DNA from: Streptomyces neyagawaensis
GTDB lineage: Bacteria > Actinomycetota > Actinomycetes > Streptomycetales > Streptomycetaceae
Direction of reading: 5' to 3'
DNA: 64,000 nt
NCBI RefSeq assembly: GCF_023516595.1
Contig: NZ_JAMGBG010000034.1
Span: forward strand, 109,143 to 173,142
The notes under the pieces are model-generated. The model worked only from the letters and a program-made list of their open reading frames with translations. It was not told the origin of the DNA and searched no databases. Shown here one piece after another: positions 27,641 to 38,769 of the stretch (position 1 is the first letter of the stretch; every line of letters begins with the position of its first letter). The translations under genes and the position numbers were made by a program.

Positions 27641-28765
27641 ATGCACGTCACGCATCTGTCGCTGGCCGACTTCCGCTCGTACGCCCGGGTCGAGGTCCCG
27701 CTCGACCCGGGCGTCACCGCGTTCGTCGGCCCCAACGGACAGGGCAAGACGAACCTGGTCGAGGCCGTCGGCTACCTGGCGACCCTCGGCAGTCACCGCG
27801 TGTCCTCCGACGCGCCCCTGGTCCGCATGGGAGCCGACCGTGCGGTCATCCGGGCCCAGGTGCGGCAGGGTGAGCGGCAGCAGCTGGTCGAGCTGGAGCT
27901 GAACCCCGGCAAGGCCAACCGCGCCCGTATCAACAGATCGTCGCAGGTCAAGCCGCGTGATGTGCTCGGCATCGTACGGACCGTGCTGTTCGCGCCGGAG
28001 GACCTCGCCCTGGTGAAGGGCGACCCCGGTGAGCGGCGGCGCTTCCTCGACGAGCTGATCACCGCGCGGGCGCCCCGCATGGCGGGTGTGCGCTCCGACT
28101 ACGAGCGGGTCCTCAAGCAGCGCAACACCCTCCTCAAGACGGCCGCCCTGGCCCGCCGCCACGGCGGCCGCAGCATGGACCTGTCCACGCTCGACGTCTG
28201 GGACCAGCACCTCGCGCGCGTGGGCGCCGACCTGCTCGCCCAGCGCCAGGACCTGGTCGCAGCGATCCAGCCGCTGGCCGACAAGGCGTACGAGCAGCTG
28301 GCCCCCGGCGGCGGCCCCATCGGCCTGGAGTACAAACCGTCCTCTCCGGGGATCGTCGGCCACGCGCGCGAGGAGCTGTACGAGCAGCTGATCGCCGCCG
28401 TCGCCGAAGTCCGCAAGCAGGAGATCGAGCGGGGCGTCACCCTCGTGGGCCCCCATCGGGACGACCTGGTTCTCAAACTCGGTCAGTTGCCCGCCAAGGG
28501 ATACGCCTCCCACGGGGAGTCCTGGTCCTACGCCCTGGCGCTGCGCCTCGCCTCCTACGACCTGCTGCGGGCCGAGGGCAACGAACCGGTGCTGATCCTC
28601 GACGACGTCTTCGCCGAGCTGGACGCGCGACGGCGGGAGCGGCTGGCCGAGCTGGTCGCCCCGGGCGAGCAGGTCCTGGTGACCGCCGCGGTCGACGACG
28701 ACGTGCCCGGCGTACTGACGGGGACGCGGTTCGCCGTGTCCGACGGGGCGGTGGAACGCGTATGA
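27641..28765 (+). CDS. recF: DNA replication/repair protein RecF
   Basis: SMC-like ATPase that helps load RecA at gaps. 374 residues, start MHVTHLSLADFRSYA, Walker A GPNGQGKTN at 30-38, ABC signature-like region SHGESWSYALALRLASYDLL, and Walker B PVLILDDVFAELD near the C-terminus. Two TCCACA-containing 9-mers (27586-27594 and 27606-27614) lie in its leader. Overlaps the next gene by ATGA. Confidence 0.95.
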   Translation: MHVTHLSLADFRSYARVEVPLDPGVTAFVGPNGQGKTNLVEAVGYLATLGSHRVSSDAPLVRMGADRAVIRAQVRQGERQQLVELELNPGKANRARINRSSQVKPRDVLGIVRTVLFAPEDLALVKGDPGERRRFLDELITARAPRMAGVRSDYERVLKQRNTLLKTAALARRHGGRSMDLSTLDVWDQHLARVGADLLAQRQDLVAAIQPLADKAYEQLAPGGGPIGLEYKPSSPGIVGHAREELYEQLIAAVAEVRKQEIERGVTLVGPHRDDLVLKLGQLPAKGYASHGESWSYALALRLASYDLLRAEGNEPVLILDDVFAELDARRRERLAELVAPGEQVLVTAAVDDDVPGVLTGTRFAVSDGAVERV

Positions 28766-29295
28766 GCGGATCCGAGGGAAGCCCGAAGACTCCCGAGCCG
28801 TCCGGTGTGGACCTCGCGCGCGTGGCGCTGCGCGCCGCCAAGGAGGCCGCACGCGCGCGTGGGGACGCGGCGCAGCAGAAGAGCCAGGCGCGGCGCGGTG
28901 GCGGTTTGCGCTCCGGCGCCCGCCGAGACGGCCGGGACCCGATGGCCCTCGGCTCCGCCATCAACCGGCTGATCACCGAGCGGGGCTGGGAGACGCCGGC
29001 CGCCGTCGGCGGGGTGATGGGCCGCTGGCCGCAGATCGTCGGCGAGGACCTGGCCCGGCGCTGCGTTCCCGAGCGGTACGACGAGGACGAGCGGGTCCTG
29101 CACGTGCGGTGCGATTCCACGGCCTGGGCGACGAACCTGCGCCTGCTCGCCCCGCAGCTGGTCGCCCGGCTCAACGAGGACCTCGGCCACGGCACCGTAC
29201 GGCTGCTCAAGGTCCACGGACCCGGTGGTTCCGCCCACCGCTACGGCCCGCTGCGGGCCCCGGGAAGCACCGGTCCCGGCGATACCTACGGGTGA
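28762..29295 (+). CDS. DUF721 protein, DciA-type replicative helicase operator
   Basis: 177 residues. The N-terminal ~60 are low complexity, Ala/Arg/Gly-rich. The DUF721/DciA domain runs from about 65 to 155 (GSAINRLITERGWETPAAVGG, WPQIVGEDLARRCVPERYD, VLHVRCDSTAWATNLRLLAPQLVARLN). DciA is the ancestral bacterial factor that interacts with DnaB helicase at initiation, so its place next to dnaA, dnaN and recF is functionally coherent. It overlaps recF by 4 bp. Confidence 0.88.
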   Translation: MSGSEGSPKTPEPSGVDLARVALRAAKEAARARGDAAQQKSQARRGGGLRSGARRDGRDPMALGSAINRLITERGWETPAAVGGVMGRWPQIVGEDLARRCVPERYDEDERVLHVRCDSTAWATNLRLLAPQLVARLNEDLGHGTVRLLKVHGPGGSAHRYGPLRAPGSTGPGDTYG

Positions 29296-29703
29296 CCGTA
29301 GTCACATTTTGACGCTCTCCCGGAAGCCGCCGGCTGCCCGGTCGCACCCCCCTGTGATCCCGCGTGCACGGTCGCGTGCGGATGCGAACTCCTACCTGAC
29401 CCGGGGGTAGCAAAGGGTTGACACCCGGAAGCGCTGAGTGCCTCCGTGAGCCTCTTGGAGCCCCGCTCCGCATATGGGGAGTCGGGAAGGACCGGTTGAG
29501 GGCGGCACATGCGGACTCAGGTACCGGCAAACCCCCATCACTGTCGGCGCTACCGGTAGACTGGGAGCGAAACCCGCCCCATTCGTGGGGACCGCTTCGG
29601 AAACACTGTGCAACGCTGACAAAGGCTTCCACCGCAACATGCCGCAGCCGCTCCGGCAAACCCGCCGGGAGTCTGGCTTGTGCTGTGCCAGAAAGGGCGC
29701 TTC
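29296..29703 (+). promoter_or_regulatory. gyrB upstream region
   Basis: 408 bp without a supported gene. A TTGACA lies at 29418-29423 but has no convincing -10 at the usual distance. TAGACT at 29557-29562 is a good Streptomyces-type -10 lacking a clear -35. Either may drive gyrBA. No strong terminator was seen after DUF721. Confidence 0.35.
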
Positions 29704-31749
29704 GTGGCCGATTCCGGCAACCCCAACGAGAACATCCCGTCCACCGAGGCCCTGGCCGGAACGGCCGAGGCCTCATCCTCGGCGTACGACGCCAGCGCCA
29801 TCACCGTCCTCGAAGGGCTGGACGCGGTCCGCAAGCGGCCCGGCATGTACATCGGCTCGACCGGTGAGCGTGGCCTGCACCACCTGGTGCAGGAGGTCGT
29901 CGACAACTCCGTCGACGAGGCCCTGGCCGGGTACGCCGACACGATCGACGTGACGATCCTGCCCGACGGCGGCGTGCGCGTCGTGGACAACGGCCGAGGC
30001 ATCCCCGTGGGTATCGTCCCGTCGGAGGGCAAGCCGGCCGTCGAGGTCGTGCTGACCGTCCTGCACGCGGGCGGCAAGTTCGGCGGCGGAGGCTACGCGG
30101 TCTCCGGCGGTCTGCACGGCGTGGGCGTCTCCGTCGTGAACGCCCTGTCGACCAAGGTCGCCGTCGAGGTCAAGACCGACGGCCACCGGTGGACGCAGGA
30201 CTACAAGCTCGGCGTCCCGACGGCCCCGCTGGCCAAGCACGAGGCCACGCAGGAGCACGGCACCTCGGTGACGTTCTGGGCCGACCCGGACATCTTCGAG
30301 ACCACCGACTACTCCTTCGAGACGCTCTCGCGGCGCTTCCAGGAGATGGCGTTCCTCAACAAGGGTTTGACGATCAAACTCACTGACGAGCGCGAGTCCG
30401 CGAAGGCCACCGCGGGTGCGGACGAGGCCGGCGAGGACGAGAAGCACGAGGTCAAGACGGTCACGTACCACTACGAGGGCGGCATCGTCGACTTCGTGAA
30501 GCACCTCAACTCCCGCAAGGGCGACGTGGTGCACCCCTCTGTCATCGACTTCGAGGCGGAGGACAAGGAGAGGCACCTCTCCGTCGAGATCGCGATGCAG
30601 TGGAACAGCGGTTACAGCGAGGGGGTGTACTCCTTCGCCAACATCATCCACACGCATGAGGGCGGCACCCACGAGGAGGGCTTCCGCGCGGCGCTCACCG
30701 GTCTGATCAACCGCTACGCGCGCGACAAGAAGCTGCTGCGGGAGAAGGACGACAACCTCACGGGTGACGACATCCGCGAGGGTCTGACGGCGATCATCTC
30801 GATCAAGCTGAGCGAGCCGCAGTTCGAGGGCCAGACCAAGACCAAGCTGGGCAACACGGAGGCGAAGACCTTCGTGCAGAAGGTCGTGCACGAGCACCTC
30901 ACCGACTGGCTGGACCGCAACCCGAACGAGGCCGCGGACATCATCCGCAAGTCGATCCAGGCGGCCACCGCGCGCGTGGCGGCCCGCAAGGCCCGTGACC
31001 TCACCCGTCGCAAGGGCCTGCTGGAGACGGCGTCCCTGCCGGGCAAGCTGAGCGACTGCCAGTCGAACGACCCCACCAAGTGCGAGATCTTCATCGTCGA
31101 GGGTGACTCCGCCGGCGGCTCGGCCAAGTCCGGCCGCAACCCGCAGTACCAGGCGATCCTCCCGATCCGCGGCAAGATCCTCAACGTCGAGAAGGCGCGG
31201 ATCGACAAGATCCTGCAGAACCAGGAGATCCAGGCGCTGATCTCCGCCTTCGGCACCGGGGTCCACGAGGACTTCGACATCGAGAAGCTGCGCTATCACA
31301 AGATCATCCTGATGGCGGACGCCGACGTCGACGGCCAGCACATCAACACCCTGCTGCTGACCTTCCTCTTCCGCTTCATGCGCCCGCTGGTCGAGGCCGG
31401 GCACGTCTTCCTGTCGCGTCCGCCGCTCTACAAGATCAAGTGGGGCCGGGACGACTTCGAGTACGCCTACTCGGACCGTGAGCGCGACGCCCTGATCGAG
31501 CTCGGCCGGCAGAACGGCAAGCGGATCAAGGAAGACTCGATCCAGCGCTTCAAGGGTCTCGGCGAGATGAACGCCGAGGAGCTGCGCATCACGACCATGG
31601 ACCAGGACCACCGTGTCCTCGGCCAGGTCACGCTCGACGACGCCGCCCAGGCCGACGAGCTGTTCTCGGTGCTCATGGGCGAGGACGTCGAGGCCCGGCG
31701 CCAGTTCATCCAGCGCAACGCCAAGGACGTCCGCTTCCTCGACATCTGA
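29704..31749 (+). CDS. gyrB: DNA gyrase subunit B
   Basis: ATPase subunit of gyrase, 681 residues. GHKL motifs QEVVDNSVDEALAGYAD and VVDNGRGIPV, ATP lid GGLHGVGVSVVNALS, TOPRIM EGDSAGGSAKSGRNPQYQA and DADVDGQHINTLLL. The quinolone-region DSAGG and K in GKILNVEKARIDKIL are conserved. GTG 29704 after AAAGGGCGC gives MADSGNPNEN, the Streptomyces-type start. 42 bp upstream of gyrA, so an operon. Confidence 0.96.
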   Translation: MADSGNPNENIPSTEALAGTAEASSSAYDASAITVLEGLDAVRKRPGMYIGSTGERGLHHLVQEVVDNSVDEALAGYADTIDVTILPDGGVRVVDNGRGIPVGIVPSEGKPAVEVVLTVLHAGGKFGGGGYAVSGGLHGVGVSVVNALSTKVAVEVKTDGHRWTQDYKLGVPTAPLAKHEATQEHGTSVTFWADPDIFETTDYSFETLSRRFQEMAFLNKGLTIKLTDERESAKATAGADEAGEDEKHEVKTVTYHYEGGIVDFVKHLNSRKGDVVHPSVIDFEAEDKERHLSVEIAMQWNSGYSEGVYSFANIIHTHEGGTHEEGFRAALTGLINRYARDKKLLREKDDNLTGDDIREGLTAIISIKLSEPQFEGQTKTKLGNTEAKTFVQKVVHEHLTDWLDRNPNEAADIIRKSIQAATARVAARKARDLTRRKGLLETASLPGKLSDCQSNDPTKCEIFIVEGDSAGGSAKSGRNPQYQAILPIRGKILNVEKARIDKILQNQEIQALISAFGTGVHEDFDIEKLRYHKIILMADADVDGQHINTLLLTFLFRFMRPLVEAGHVFLSRPPLYKIKWGRDDFEYAYSDRERDALIELGRQNGKRIKEDSIQRFKGLGEMNAEELRITTMDQDHRVLGQVTLDDAAQADELFSVLMGEDVEARRQFIQRNAKDVRFLDI

Positions 31750-31791
31750 GTCGGTCTCAGCTGACCGCACCAGGAAGGATCCCCACCAGCA

Positions 31792-34389
<2,598 letters not shown>

Positions 34390-34408
34390 GCACGAGGAGT
34401 GAGTCAGC

Positions 34409-35239
34409 GTGAGCGGAGCCACGGGCGCCGGATCGTCCGGTAGTTCGTCCGGCACTTCGACCGGTGCGGAAACGGACGGCGGCGGCCGTGGCTCCGCCGC
34501 GCGTGCGATGGACACGCACACGACGCAACTGAAGGCGATCAAGCCGAACCCGACCGATTCGGCTTCGCCCTCACCCTCGTCCGAGAAGCATGGATCGCAG
34601 GGGGGAACTGTGACGGACACAAGGGGGGCGCAGGCGAAGCCGCCCGCGCCGGGGACCCCGCCCACGGCGCCGGGCGGGCGCCAGACGCCGGCGCAGCCCC
34701 AGCCGCAGGCGCACGCCCAGCCGTCGGCGCAGGCCGCGGGCTCGGCGCTGCCCGGCGAGCGCGGTCCGCAGCAGCAGACGGGGCCGTACCACCCGCCGCA
34801 GGCGTACCAGGCGGCGCCTGGCGAGAGTGCCTCGCGCAAGCCGCGTCCGGGGGCCGGCACGGTGCCGCGTACCCGCAAGGCGCGGCTTCGGGTGGCCAAG
34901 GCCGACCCGTGGTCGGTGATGAAGGTGAGCTTCCTGCTCTCCATCGCCCTCGGCATCTGCACGATCGTCGCGGCCGCGGTGCTGTGGATGGTCATGAACG
35001 CGATGGGCGTCTTCTCCACGGTCGGCGCGACCATCTCCGAGGCCACCGGCTCGAACGAGTCCAACGGCTTCGATCTTCAGTCGTTCCTGTCGCTGCCCAA
35101 CGTGCTGATCTTCACGACGATCATCGCGGTCATCGACGTCGTCCTCGCCACCGCCCTCGCGACGCTCGGCGCGTTCATCTACAACCTCTCCGCGGGCTTC
35201 GTCGGTGGCATCGAGCTGACGCTGGCCGAGGACGAGTAG
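34409..35239 (+). CDS. DUF3566 membrane protein
   Basis: 276 residues. The first ~150 are Pro/Gln/Ser-rich and disordered. The DUF3566 domain follows (RKARLRVAKADPWSVMKVSF) with two TM helices (LLSIALGICTIVAAAVLWMV and IFTTIIAVIDVVLATALATL) and a periplasmic loop between them. It is the standard neighbour downstream of gyrA in actinomycetes, starting 17 bp after the gyrA stop. The molecular role is unknown. Confidence 0.88.
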   Translation: MSGATGAGSSGSSSGTSTGAETDGGGRGSAARAMDTHTTQLKAIKPNPTDSASPSPSSEKHGSQGGTVTDTRGAQAKPPAPGTPPTAPGGRQTPAQPQPQAHAQPSAQAAGSALPGERGPQQQTGPYHPPQAYQAAPGESASRKPRPGAGTVPRTRKARLRVAKADPWSVMKVSFLLSIALGICTIVAAAVLWMVMNAMGVFSTVGATISEATGSNESNGFDLQSFLSLPNVLIFTTIIAVIDVVLATALATLGAFIYNLSAGFVGGIELTLAEDE

Positions 35240-35321
35240 ACGTGTAGGGGCGACGGCGCCCTGAGACGGAGCCCTCTGCGGGGTGTCCCACCGCTTCGCG
35301 GTCCCTCCCCGGGTATCGATT

Positions 35322-35350
35322 TTGGGACTGCCCACGTCGTGCGCTAATCT
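35322..35350 (+). promoter_or_regulatory. tRNA-Ile promoter
   Basis: TTGGGA at 35322-35327, 17-base spacer, TAATCT at 35345-35350; 40 bases before the mature tRNA 5' end. Close to the housekeeping (HrdB) consensus. Confidence 0.65.
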
Positions 35351-35390
35351 TCAGGAGTCAGCGCGCGGGACACACACCGCAGAGCGCGGC

Positions 35391-35464
35391 GGGGCTATAG
35401 CTCAGTTGGTTAGAGCGCATCCCTGATAAGGATGAGGCCACAGGTTCAAATCCTGTTAGCCCCA
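35391..35464 (+). tRNA. tRNA-Ile(GAT)
   Basis: 74-nt cloverleaf. Acceptor stem GGGGCTA (35391-35397) pairs with TAGCCCC (35457-35463), discriminator A at 35464. The anticodon stem CATCC/GGATG encloses loop CTGATAA, anticodon GAT at 35425-35427. T-loop GGTTCAAATCC is present. CCA is not fully encoded. The core chromosome order ends here and phage genes follow, so the 3' half is the likely attachment core. Confidence 0.96.
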
Positions 35465-35484
35465 CAGCGGCATAGCGCCAGGTG

Positions 35485-35521
35485 AGAAGCCCGGTAGACC
35501 ATCAGCGTCTACCGGGCTTCT
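35485..35521 (+). terminator. Terminator after tRNA-Ile
   Basis: Perfect 15-bp stem AGAAGCCCGGTAGAC (35485-35499) with complement at 35507-35521 and a 7-base loop, 20 bp past the tRNA. Confidence 0.85.
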
Positions 35522-35592
35522 ACATTTGATGATCTTGGTTTCCCGCTACTCTCCCGTAACGTCGTCGACTTGGGGTCTACCCTTGCGGCACG

Positions 35593-35634
35593 CAGTGAGC
35601 CCCCTGCCAGTAGGCGCGGCAGGGGGCTCCACTG
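35593..35634. terminator. Hairpin upstream of the regulator operators
   Basis: GAGCCCCCTGCC (35597-35608) pairs perfectly with 35618-35629, and a further CAGT/ACTG pairing extends the stem beyond a bulge. Insulator or terminator at the element edge. The rest of 35522-35709 holds no gene that I can support. Confidence 0.55.
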
Positions 35635-35709
35635 TGTCCGGCCGCATGCCTCCCGAGCTCGTGGCCGGACACCGACGACGCGCTCACGGAGCTGTGGACC
35701 CGCCGTCGG

Positions 35710-35775
35710 TGTCCAAAAAATTTGGACACTACGAATATGACAGGCTCCGAGCGAGGTGTCCATAATTTTTGGACA
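35710..35775. promoter_or_regulatory. Twin 19-bp operator palindromes (TGTCCA-N7-TGGACA) upstream of the XRE gene
   Basis: TGTCCAAAAAATTTGGACA at 35710-35728 and TGTCCATAATTTTTGGACA at 35757-35775 share outer arms and AT-rich centres; centre spacing is 47 bp. A third half-site TTGGACA lies at 35813-35819. They precede the XRE-like gene at 35902 and look like its binding sites. The AT-rich centres stand out from the GC-rich surroundings. Confidence 0.6.
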
Positions 35776-35901
35776 GCTCTTGGCCTAGGGCTGGCATTGT
35801 GTGACCGAAAGCTTGGACACTATGGCTACCGGGAGCCCTGAGCGGCGCTCGACGCGTACCGGAGAGCGACCCCCACCGTGAGCACCGGGAGATGAGGAAC
35901 C

Positions 35902-36312
35902 ATGGCGCCTGAGACGCCCCAGGAGCGTACAGAGCTGGCAGACCTGGTCGCCGCACGCATTGCCGACCTCGGACTCAGCTACCGCCGCCTGGCGGACCTC
36001 TGCGTCGACCCGGAGGCCCTAACCGAGGAAGAGGCGCGGCCCTGGGCGCGCAGCACCCTGGAGAACCTCATCAAGGGGCGCCGCATCACCGCCCCCACGC
36101 TGCCCATGCTCAGGGCCCTCGCCGCGGGCCTGCAACTGCACCTCGGCCAGATCCAGGAGGCCGCCGGCGCCCAGTTCCTCGGCATCGACAGCGTATGGAG
36201 CCAGGACGGCCAGGCCCGCGCGCTCGTCATCGGCTTCCGCGAGATGAGCCCCGAGGACCAAGCGAAGGTCCTGGCGCTCATCGAGGAGAAGACCCAACTT
36301 CGGCGCGACTGA
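35902..36312 (+). CDS. XRE-like helix-turn-helix regulator, candidate prophage repressor
   Basis: 136 residues. The N-terminal ~75 form an HTH-like helical domain (ELADLVAARIADLGLSYRRLADLC, STLENLIKGRRITAPTLPMLRALAAGL), with an insertion between the helices. A short C-terminal region ends MSPEDQAKVLALIEEK. It starts at ATG 35902 after GAGATGAGGA and sits downstream of twin palindromic operators, which is the arrangement expected for an autoregulated repressor. The repressor role is inferred from context. Confidence 0.65.
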   Translation: MAPETPQERTELADLVAARIADLGLSYRRLADLCVDPEALTEEEARPWARSTLENLIKGRRITAPTLPMLRALAAGLQLHLGQIQEAAGAQFLGIDSVWSQDGQARALVIGFREMSPEDQAKVLALIEEKTQLRRD

Positions 36313-36415
36313 ATCCAACCCCAACACCGGCCCGCCAGTGTGCACTTGACGCGGGGTCATTACTTACCGTGCATCAAGGGGTGGCTGAAAGTCGCCGTCG
36401 CGGGCATGATGGGCG

Positions 36416-36444
36416 TTCGCCTGGGAAGCGCTTGCCGATAGAAT
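36416..36444 (+). promoter_or_regulatory. Possible promoter of the 36501 gene
   Basis: TTCGCC at 36416-36421, 17-base spacer, TAGAAT at 36439-36444. Good -10, weak -35; 56 bp before the ATG. Confidence 0.35.
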
Positions 36445-36500
36445 AACTCCGTGCTGCCCGCCCTGTCCCCGGGACGAGCAGCCGGGACCGTGGGGGCTCC

Positions 36501-37028
36501 ATGTCGAACCAGCAGTCAGTGATCTACATCCTCGGAGTGCCGGACAGCGCCTCGCCCGGGCAGCTCATCCACATCGAGGAGCATCCCGAGGCGCTCGCCG
36601 CCGTCTACATCAACCCGCTCGAGATGCGGAACGCCGCGGTATGGGACGTGAACTGGCTCACGCGCCACCAGATGGGCCATGGGCTGTGGCAGCAGAACTG
36701 GGGCGACGACTCACACGAGGGCCGCGTCCACGAGCCGCCCCGCGGCCTGGACCTGGCCGTCGCCCGCTGGGAGCTCGTCGCCCGCGACAGGCTCCCGGAC
36801 GACGTGCACGTCTTCCCTGTAGAGCACGAAGGGCGCTTCATCTGGTACATCCGCTCGGGCTACGCCACGCAGGCGCTCTGCGACGCTGTGAACGCGGCCT
36901 TCGACCGGATCGTGGGTGACGCCCTGTGGGTGCAGCGCTGGTACGACCGCAACCGATTCGGCATTGACGTTCCCGACCTGCCGCTCCTCCCCGCCGCAGA
37001 AGTGGAGCTGCCGCTCTCGGCACGGTGA
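36501..37028 (+). CDS. Hypothetical protein (175 aa)
   Basis: Not recognised. Soluble, Trp/His-rich, with no signal or TM. Visible stretches include VIYILGVPDSASPGQLIHIEE, TRHQMGHGLWQQNWGDD and RFIWYIRSGYATQALCDAVNAAFDRI. It lacks the HExxH zinc motif of ImmA/IrrE proteases that often follow phage repressors, so that role is not supported. Codon use is typical of the host. ATG 36501 follows GGGGGCT. It lies 188 bp after the regulator with its own possible promoter. Confidence 0.65.
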   Translation: MSNQQSVIYILGVPDSASPGQLIHIEEHPEALAAVYINPLEMRNAAVWDVNWLTRHQMGHGLWQQNWGDDSHEGRVHEPPRGLDLAVARWELVARDRLPDDVHVFPVEHEGRFIWYIRSGYATQALCDAVNAAFDRIVGDALWVQRWYDRNRFGIDVPDLPLLPAAEVELPLSAR

Positions 37029-37227
37029 GCAGTTCGGTGCCCGAGCAGGGTGATGACTGTTCGTGATCCTGTGTAGCTTTCGCGTACACGCGTCTACTGG
37101 ATGTAGATCGATCGCTGCTGTGGGTACAGTGCAGGTAGGGGAGATGGACGTGGTCATTCCGTCCATCTGACGCACAGCCCCGAGCAAGCCCGGCTGGGAT
37201 GCTCGGGAGGCTCCCGGCCGGAAGGGG

Positions 37228-37258
37228 CGCCCCTCGCCGCATCAGTCGGCGAGGGGCG
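37228..37258 (+). terminator. Terminator after the 36501 gene
   Basis: Perfect 11-bp stem CGCCCCTCGCC (37228-37238) with 37248-37258. Confidence 0.7.
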
Positions 37259-37277
37259 TCATGCTGCACACAGTAAA

Positions 37278-37310
37278 CCGCCCCGCCCTCCAATACGGAG
37301 GACGGGGCGG
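37278..37310. terminator. Second hairpin in the convergent gap
   Basis: 14-bp stem with one mismatch (37278-37291 with 37297-37310), 5-base loop. With the hairpin at 37228 and a 7-bp one at 37422-37446, it fills the 466-bp gap 37029-37494, where I see no gene. Confidence 0.65.
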
Positions 37311-37421
37311 CGGCGCTCAGCCAGACGGGCTGAACGCCTTGCGGAGCCGTGGACGCACATCACACCGCCCCGCCTTCCGGGCCGCCCGACGCGGCGGCCG
37401 GCCCGGGGCCTTGATGAGTGA

Positions 37422-37446
37422 CCGCCCGAACCTGACGAACGGGCGG
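37422..37446 (-). terminator. Hairpin downstream of the 37495-38601 operon
   Basis: CCGCCCG (37422-37428) pairs with CGGGCGG (37440-37446). Plausible end of the leftward operon. Confidence 0.45.
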
Positions 37447-37494
37447 CCACCCCTCCACTCGGAGCCGGCACGGGGGTCGACCGGCAGCCGAGGT

Positions 37495-37704
37495 CTACGC
37501 GGCAGCGTCACGCCGCCGCACGTACGCCGCCCACAGGCCCTTGGCCGTCGCGCAGCGGATCTCGCCGTACTCGCAGTCCTCGCAGAGCATCGAGTGGTCC
37601 ATGAACGCCTGGTAGCGGGCGTACGTCCCCGACGGCGCGACCGCCTGGAGGTACCCGGGCCCGCCGCTGCCCCTCTCACGGGGCTGCCACTGGACGCCGC
37701 TCAC
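37495..37704 (-). CDS. Small Cys-motif protein, last gene of a four-gene operon
   Basis: 69 residues, start GTG 37704 overlapping the preceding stop by GTGA. It contains C-x2-C-x6-C in MLCEDCEYGEIRCA, a possible small metal-binding site, and ends WAAYVRRRDAAA. Family not named. It is the terminal member of a tightly overlapping set (38601 to 37495) that recurs beside XRE regulators in Streptomyces genomes (recollection, not searched). Confidence 0.6.
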   Translation of the reverse strand: MSGVQWQPRERGSGGPGYLQAVAPSGTYARYQAFMDHSMLCEDCEYGEIRCATAKGLWAAYVRRRDAAA

Positions 37705-37934
37705 CGCCGCTTCCTCCTCCTTGGCGCCTCCTCCGGCTCGGCAGCCGGCTGCTCGTGAGGATGGCGGCGCATCTCGATCTCGCACGTCGTGGCCTGCGAG
37801 ATGTTGTCCTGTGCCTCGGCCTCAGCCCGCTGCCGGTCCAGTGCCTCACACACATCGCACCCCGGCGCCGGGCGCGGTGGACGGGTCGGGTCAGGCAGGT
37901 AGATGGGCGGTTCGTCGGTCGTCTGCTGTCTCAT
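37701..37934 (-). CDS. Small hypothetical protein with CxxC
   Basis: 77 residues: Pro-rich N-terminus (IYLPDPTRPPRPAPGC), one C-x2-C (CDVCEALDRQRAEAEAQ), then a helical charged tail ending in RRRKRR. ATG 37934 overlaps the upstream stop (ATGA). Function unknown; the overlaps imply a coordinated operon. Confidence 0.6.
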   Translation of the reverse strand: MRQQTTDEPPIYLPDPTRPPRPAPGCDVCEALDRQRAEAEAQDNISQATTCEIEMRRHPHEQPAAEPEEAPRRRKRR

Positions 37935-38386
37935 CCGAGGTCCTCCATCGCAGGGCTCCACGGGCCGAAGGCGGCACCGAGTAGCGCAGGGTCGGTCAAC
38001 AGGCCGGAGCCGTCCGGCGGGCGCAGCCACACCCGGCCCCGCACCCCGTACAGCACCGGCGGACAGGCCAGGGCCCAGCCCGCAGGCCGTACGGTGAGCT
38101 GCGTGACGTCGCCCAGCTCGTCACCGAGGTCCGCGGGCAGCAGCCACGAGGCGACGCAGGTGGAGACGTCGGCGAGGACGGGTCTGCTGTGGTCCCGTGT
38201 TCGCCGCATCACGTCCATCGCCAGAGCGAGCGGCGCCTGAGCTACCCGCCAGTGCTCGCCCGTCGGGAACGACGCCAGCTCCTCCTCGTCCCAGAGCATC
38301 TGCGCCGCAGCAGGGTCGGGGGCGCAGGAGAGGAGCCAGTCCTGTCCGGCCTGCCGCAGACTCTCCATCCTCGACGTCGTCTTCAT
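37931..38386 (-). CDS. Hypothetical Streptomyces accessory protein (151 aa)
   Basis: Soluble, no TM. Starts MKTTSRMESLRQAGQDWLL. Distinct stretches are WDEEELASFPTGEHWRVAQAP and VASWLLPADLGDELGDV, and the C-terminus includes VLYGVRGRVWLRPPDGSGLL. I recall similar proteins as accessory genes in other Streptomyces, with no assigned role. Overlaps both neighbours by 4 bp. Confidence 0.65.
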   Translation of the reverse strand: MKTTSRMESLRQAGQDWLLSCAPDPAAAQMLWDEEELASFPTGEHWRVAQAPLALAMDVMRRTRDHSRPVLADVSTCVASWLLPADLGDELGDVTQLTVRPAGWALACPPVLYGVRGRVWLRPPDGSGLLTDPALLGAAFGPWSPAMEDLG

Positions 38387-38601
38387 GCCGCCGGGCTCTT
38401 CCCTCGAAGTGCACCAGCCAGGCGCATGGCCACGTCCGCGCGCACCCGCCCGAGGTCCACGAGCCGGAGATCGGGCGCCGTGTGCTCCACCGCAAGGGAA
38501 GGGAACACGATTCCCGCCTGCCCGAGGGCCTCCCTCAGCGACTCCACAGCCGCGTACGGGTCGATGTCTGGCAACTCGCGTGCTTCGACCATGAACAGCA
38601 C
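38383..38601 (-). CDS. Small hypothetical protein, first gene of the operon
   Basis: 72 residues, MLFMVEARELPDIDPYAAVE onward, predicted alpha/beta, no motif recognised. Start GTG 38601 or ATG 38592; neither has a clear ribosome binding site, so a leaderless or weak start is possible. Divergent from the DUF6879 fusion gene. Confidence 0.6.
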   Translation of the reverse strand: MLFMVEARELPDIDPYAAVESLREALGQAGIVFPSLAVEHTAPDLRLVDLGRVRADVAMRLAGALRGKSPAA

Positions 38602-38616
38602 GCTATGGAGGGGGTG

Positions 38617-38645
38617 TTGACAGGCGCCAGACGATGTTCTCGAAT
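38617..38645 (+). promoter_or_regulatory. Candidate promoter with GAATGTTC repeats in the divergent gap
   Basis: TTGACA (38617-38622), 17-base spacer, TCGAAT (38640-38645). GATGTTC/GAATGTTC occurs three times (38633, 38642, 38663), possibly a regulator site. Drives the DUF6879 gene at 38770. Confidence 0.4.
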
Positions 38646-38769
38646 GTTCTCACTGTCCCGTTGAATGTTCGCGTGTGGTCTCACGAAGGCACGGCTGCCT
38701 AGTAGTAAGCGCCATCGGGCCTGGTGATGCTGAAGGCGACACTCACCCCTCGGTACCAAGGGAGCGACC

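Noticed and set aside
35526..35765. 79-codon frame between tRNA-Ile and the regulator
   Set aside because: Runs through a hairpin and the operator palindromes, no ribosome binding site, no recognisable protein.
36501..37028. ImmA/IrrE-type metalloprotease paired with the phage repressor
   Set aside because: No HExxH motif; the only His pair is in TRHQMGHG, which does not fit.
37261..37758. 165-codon plus-strand frame in the convergent gap
   Set aside because: Antisense to supported small genes, covers several hairpins, low-complexity Arg/Gly product.
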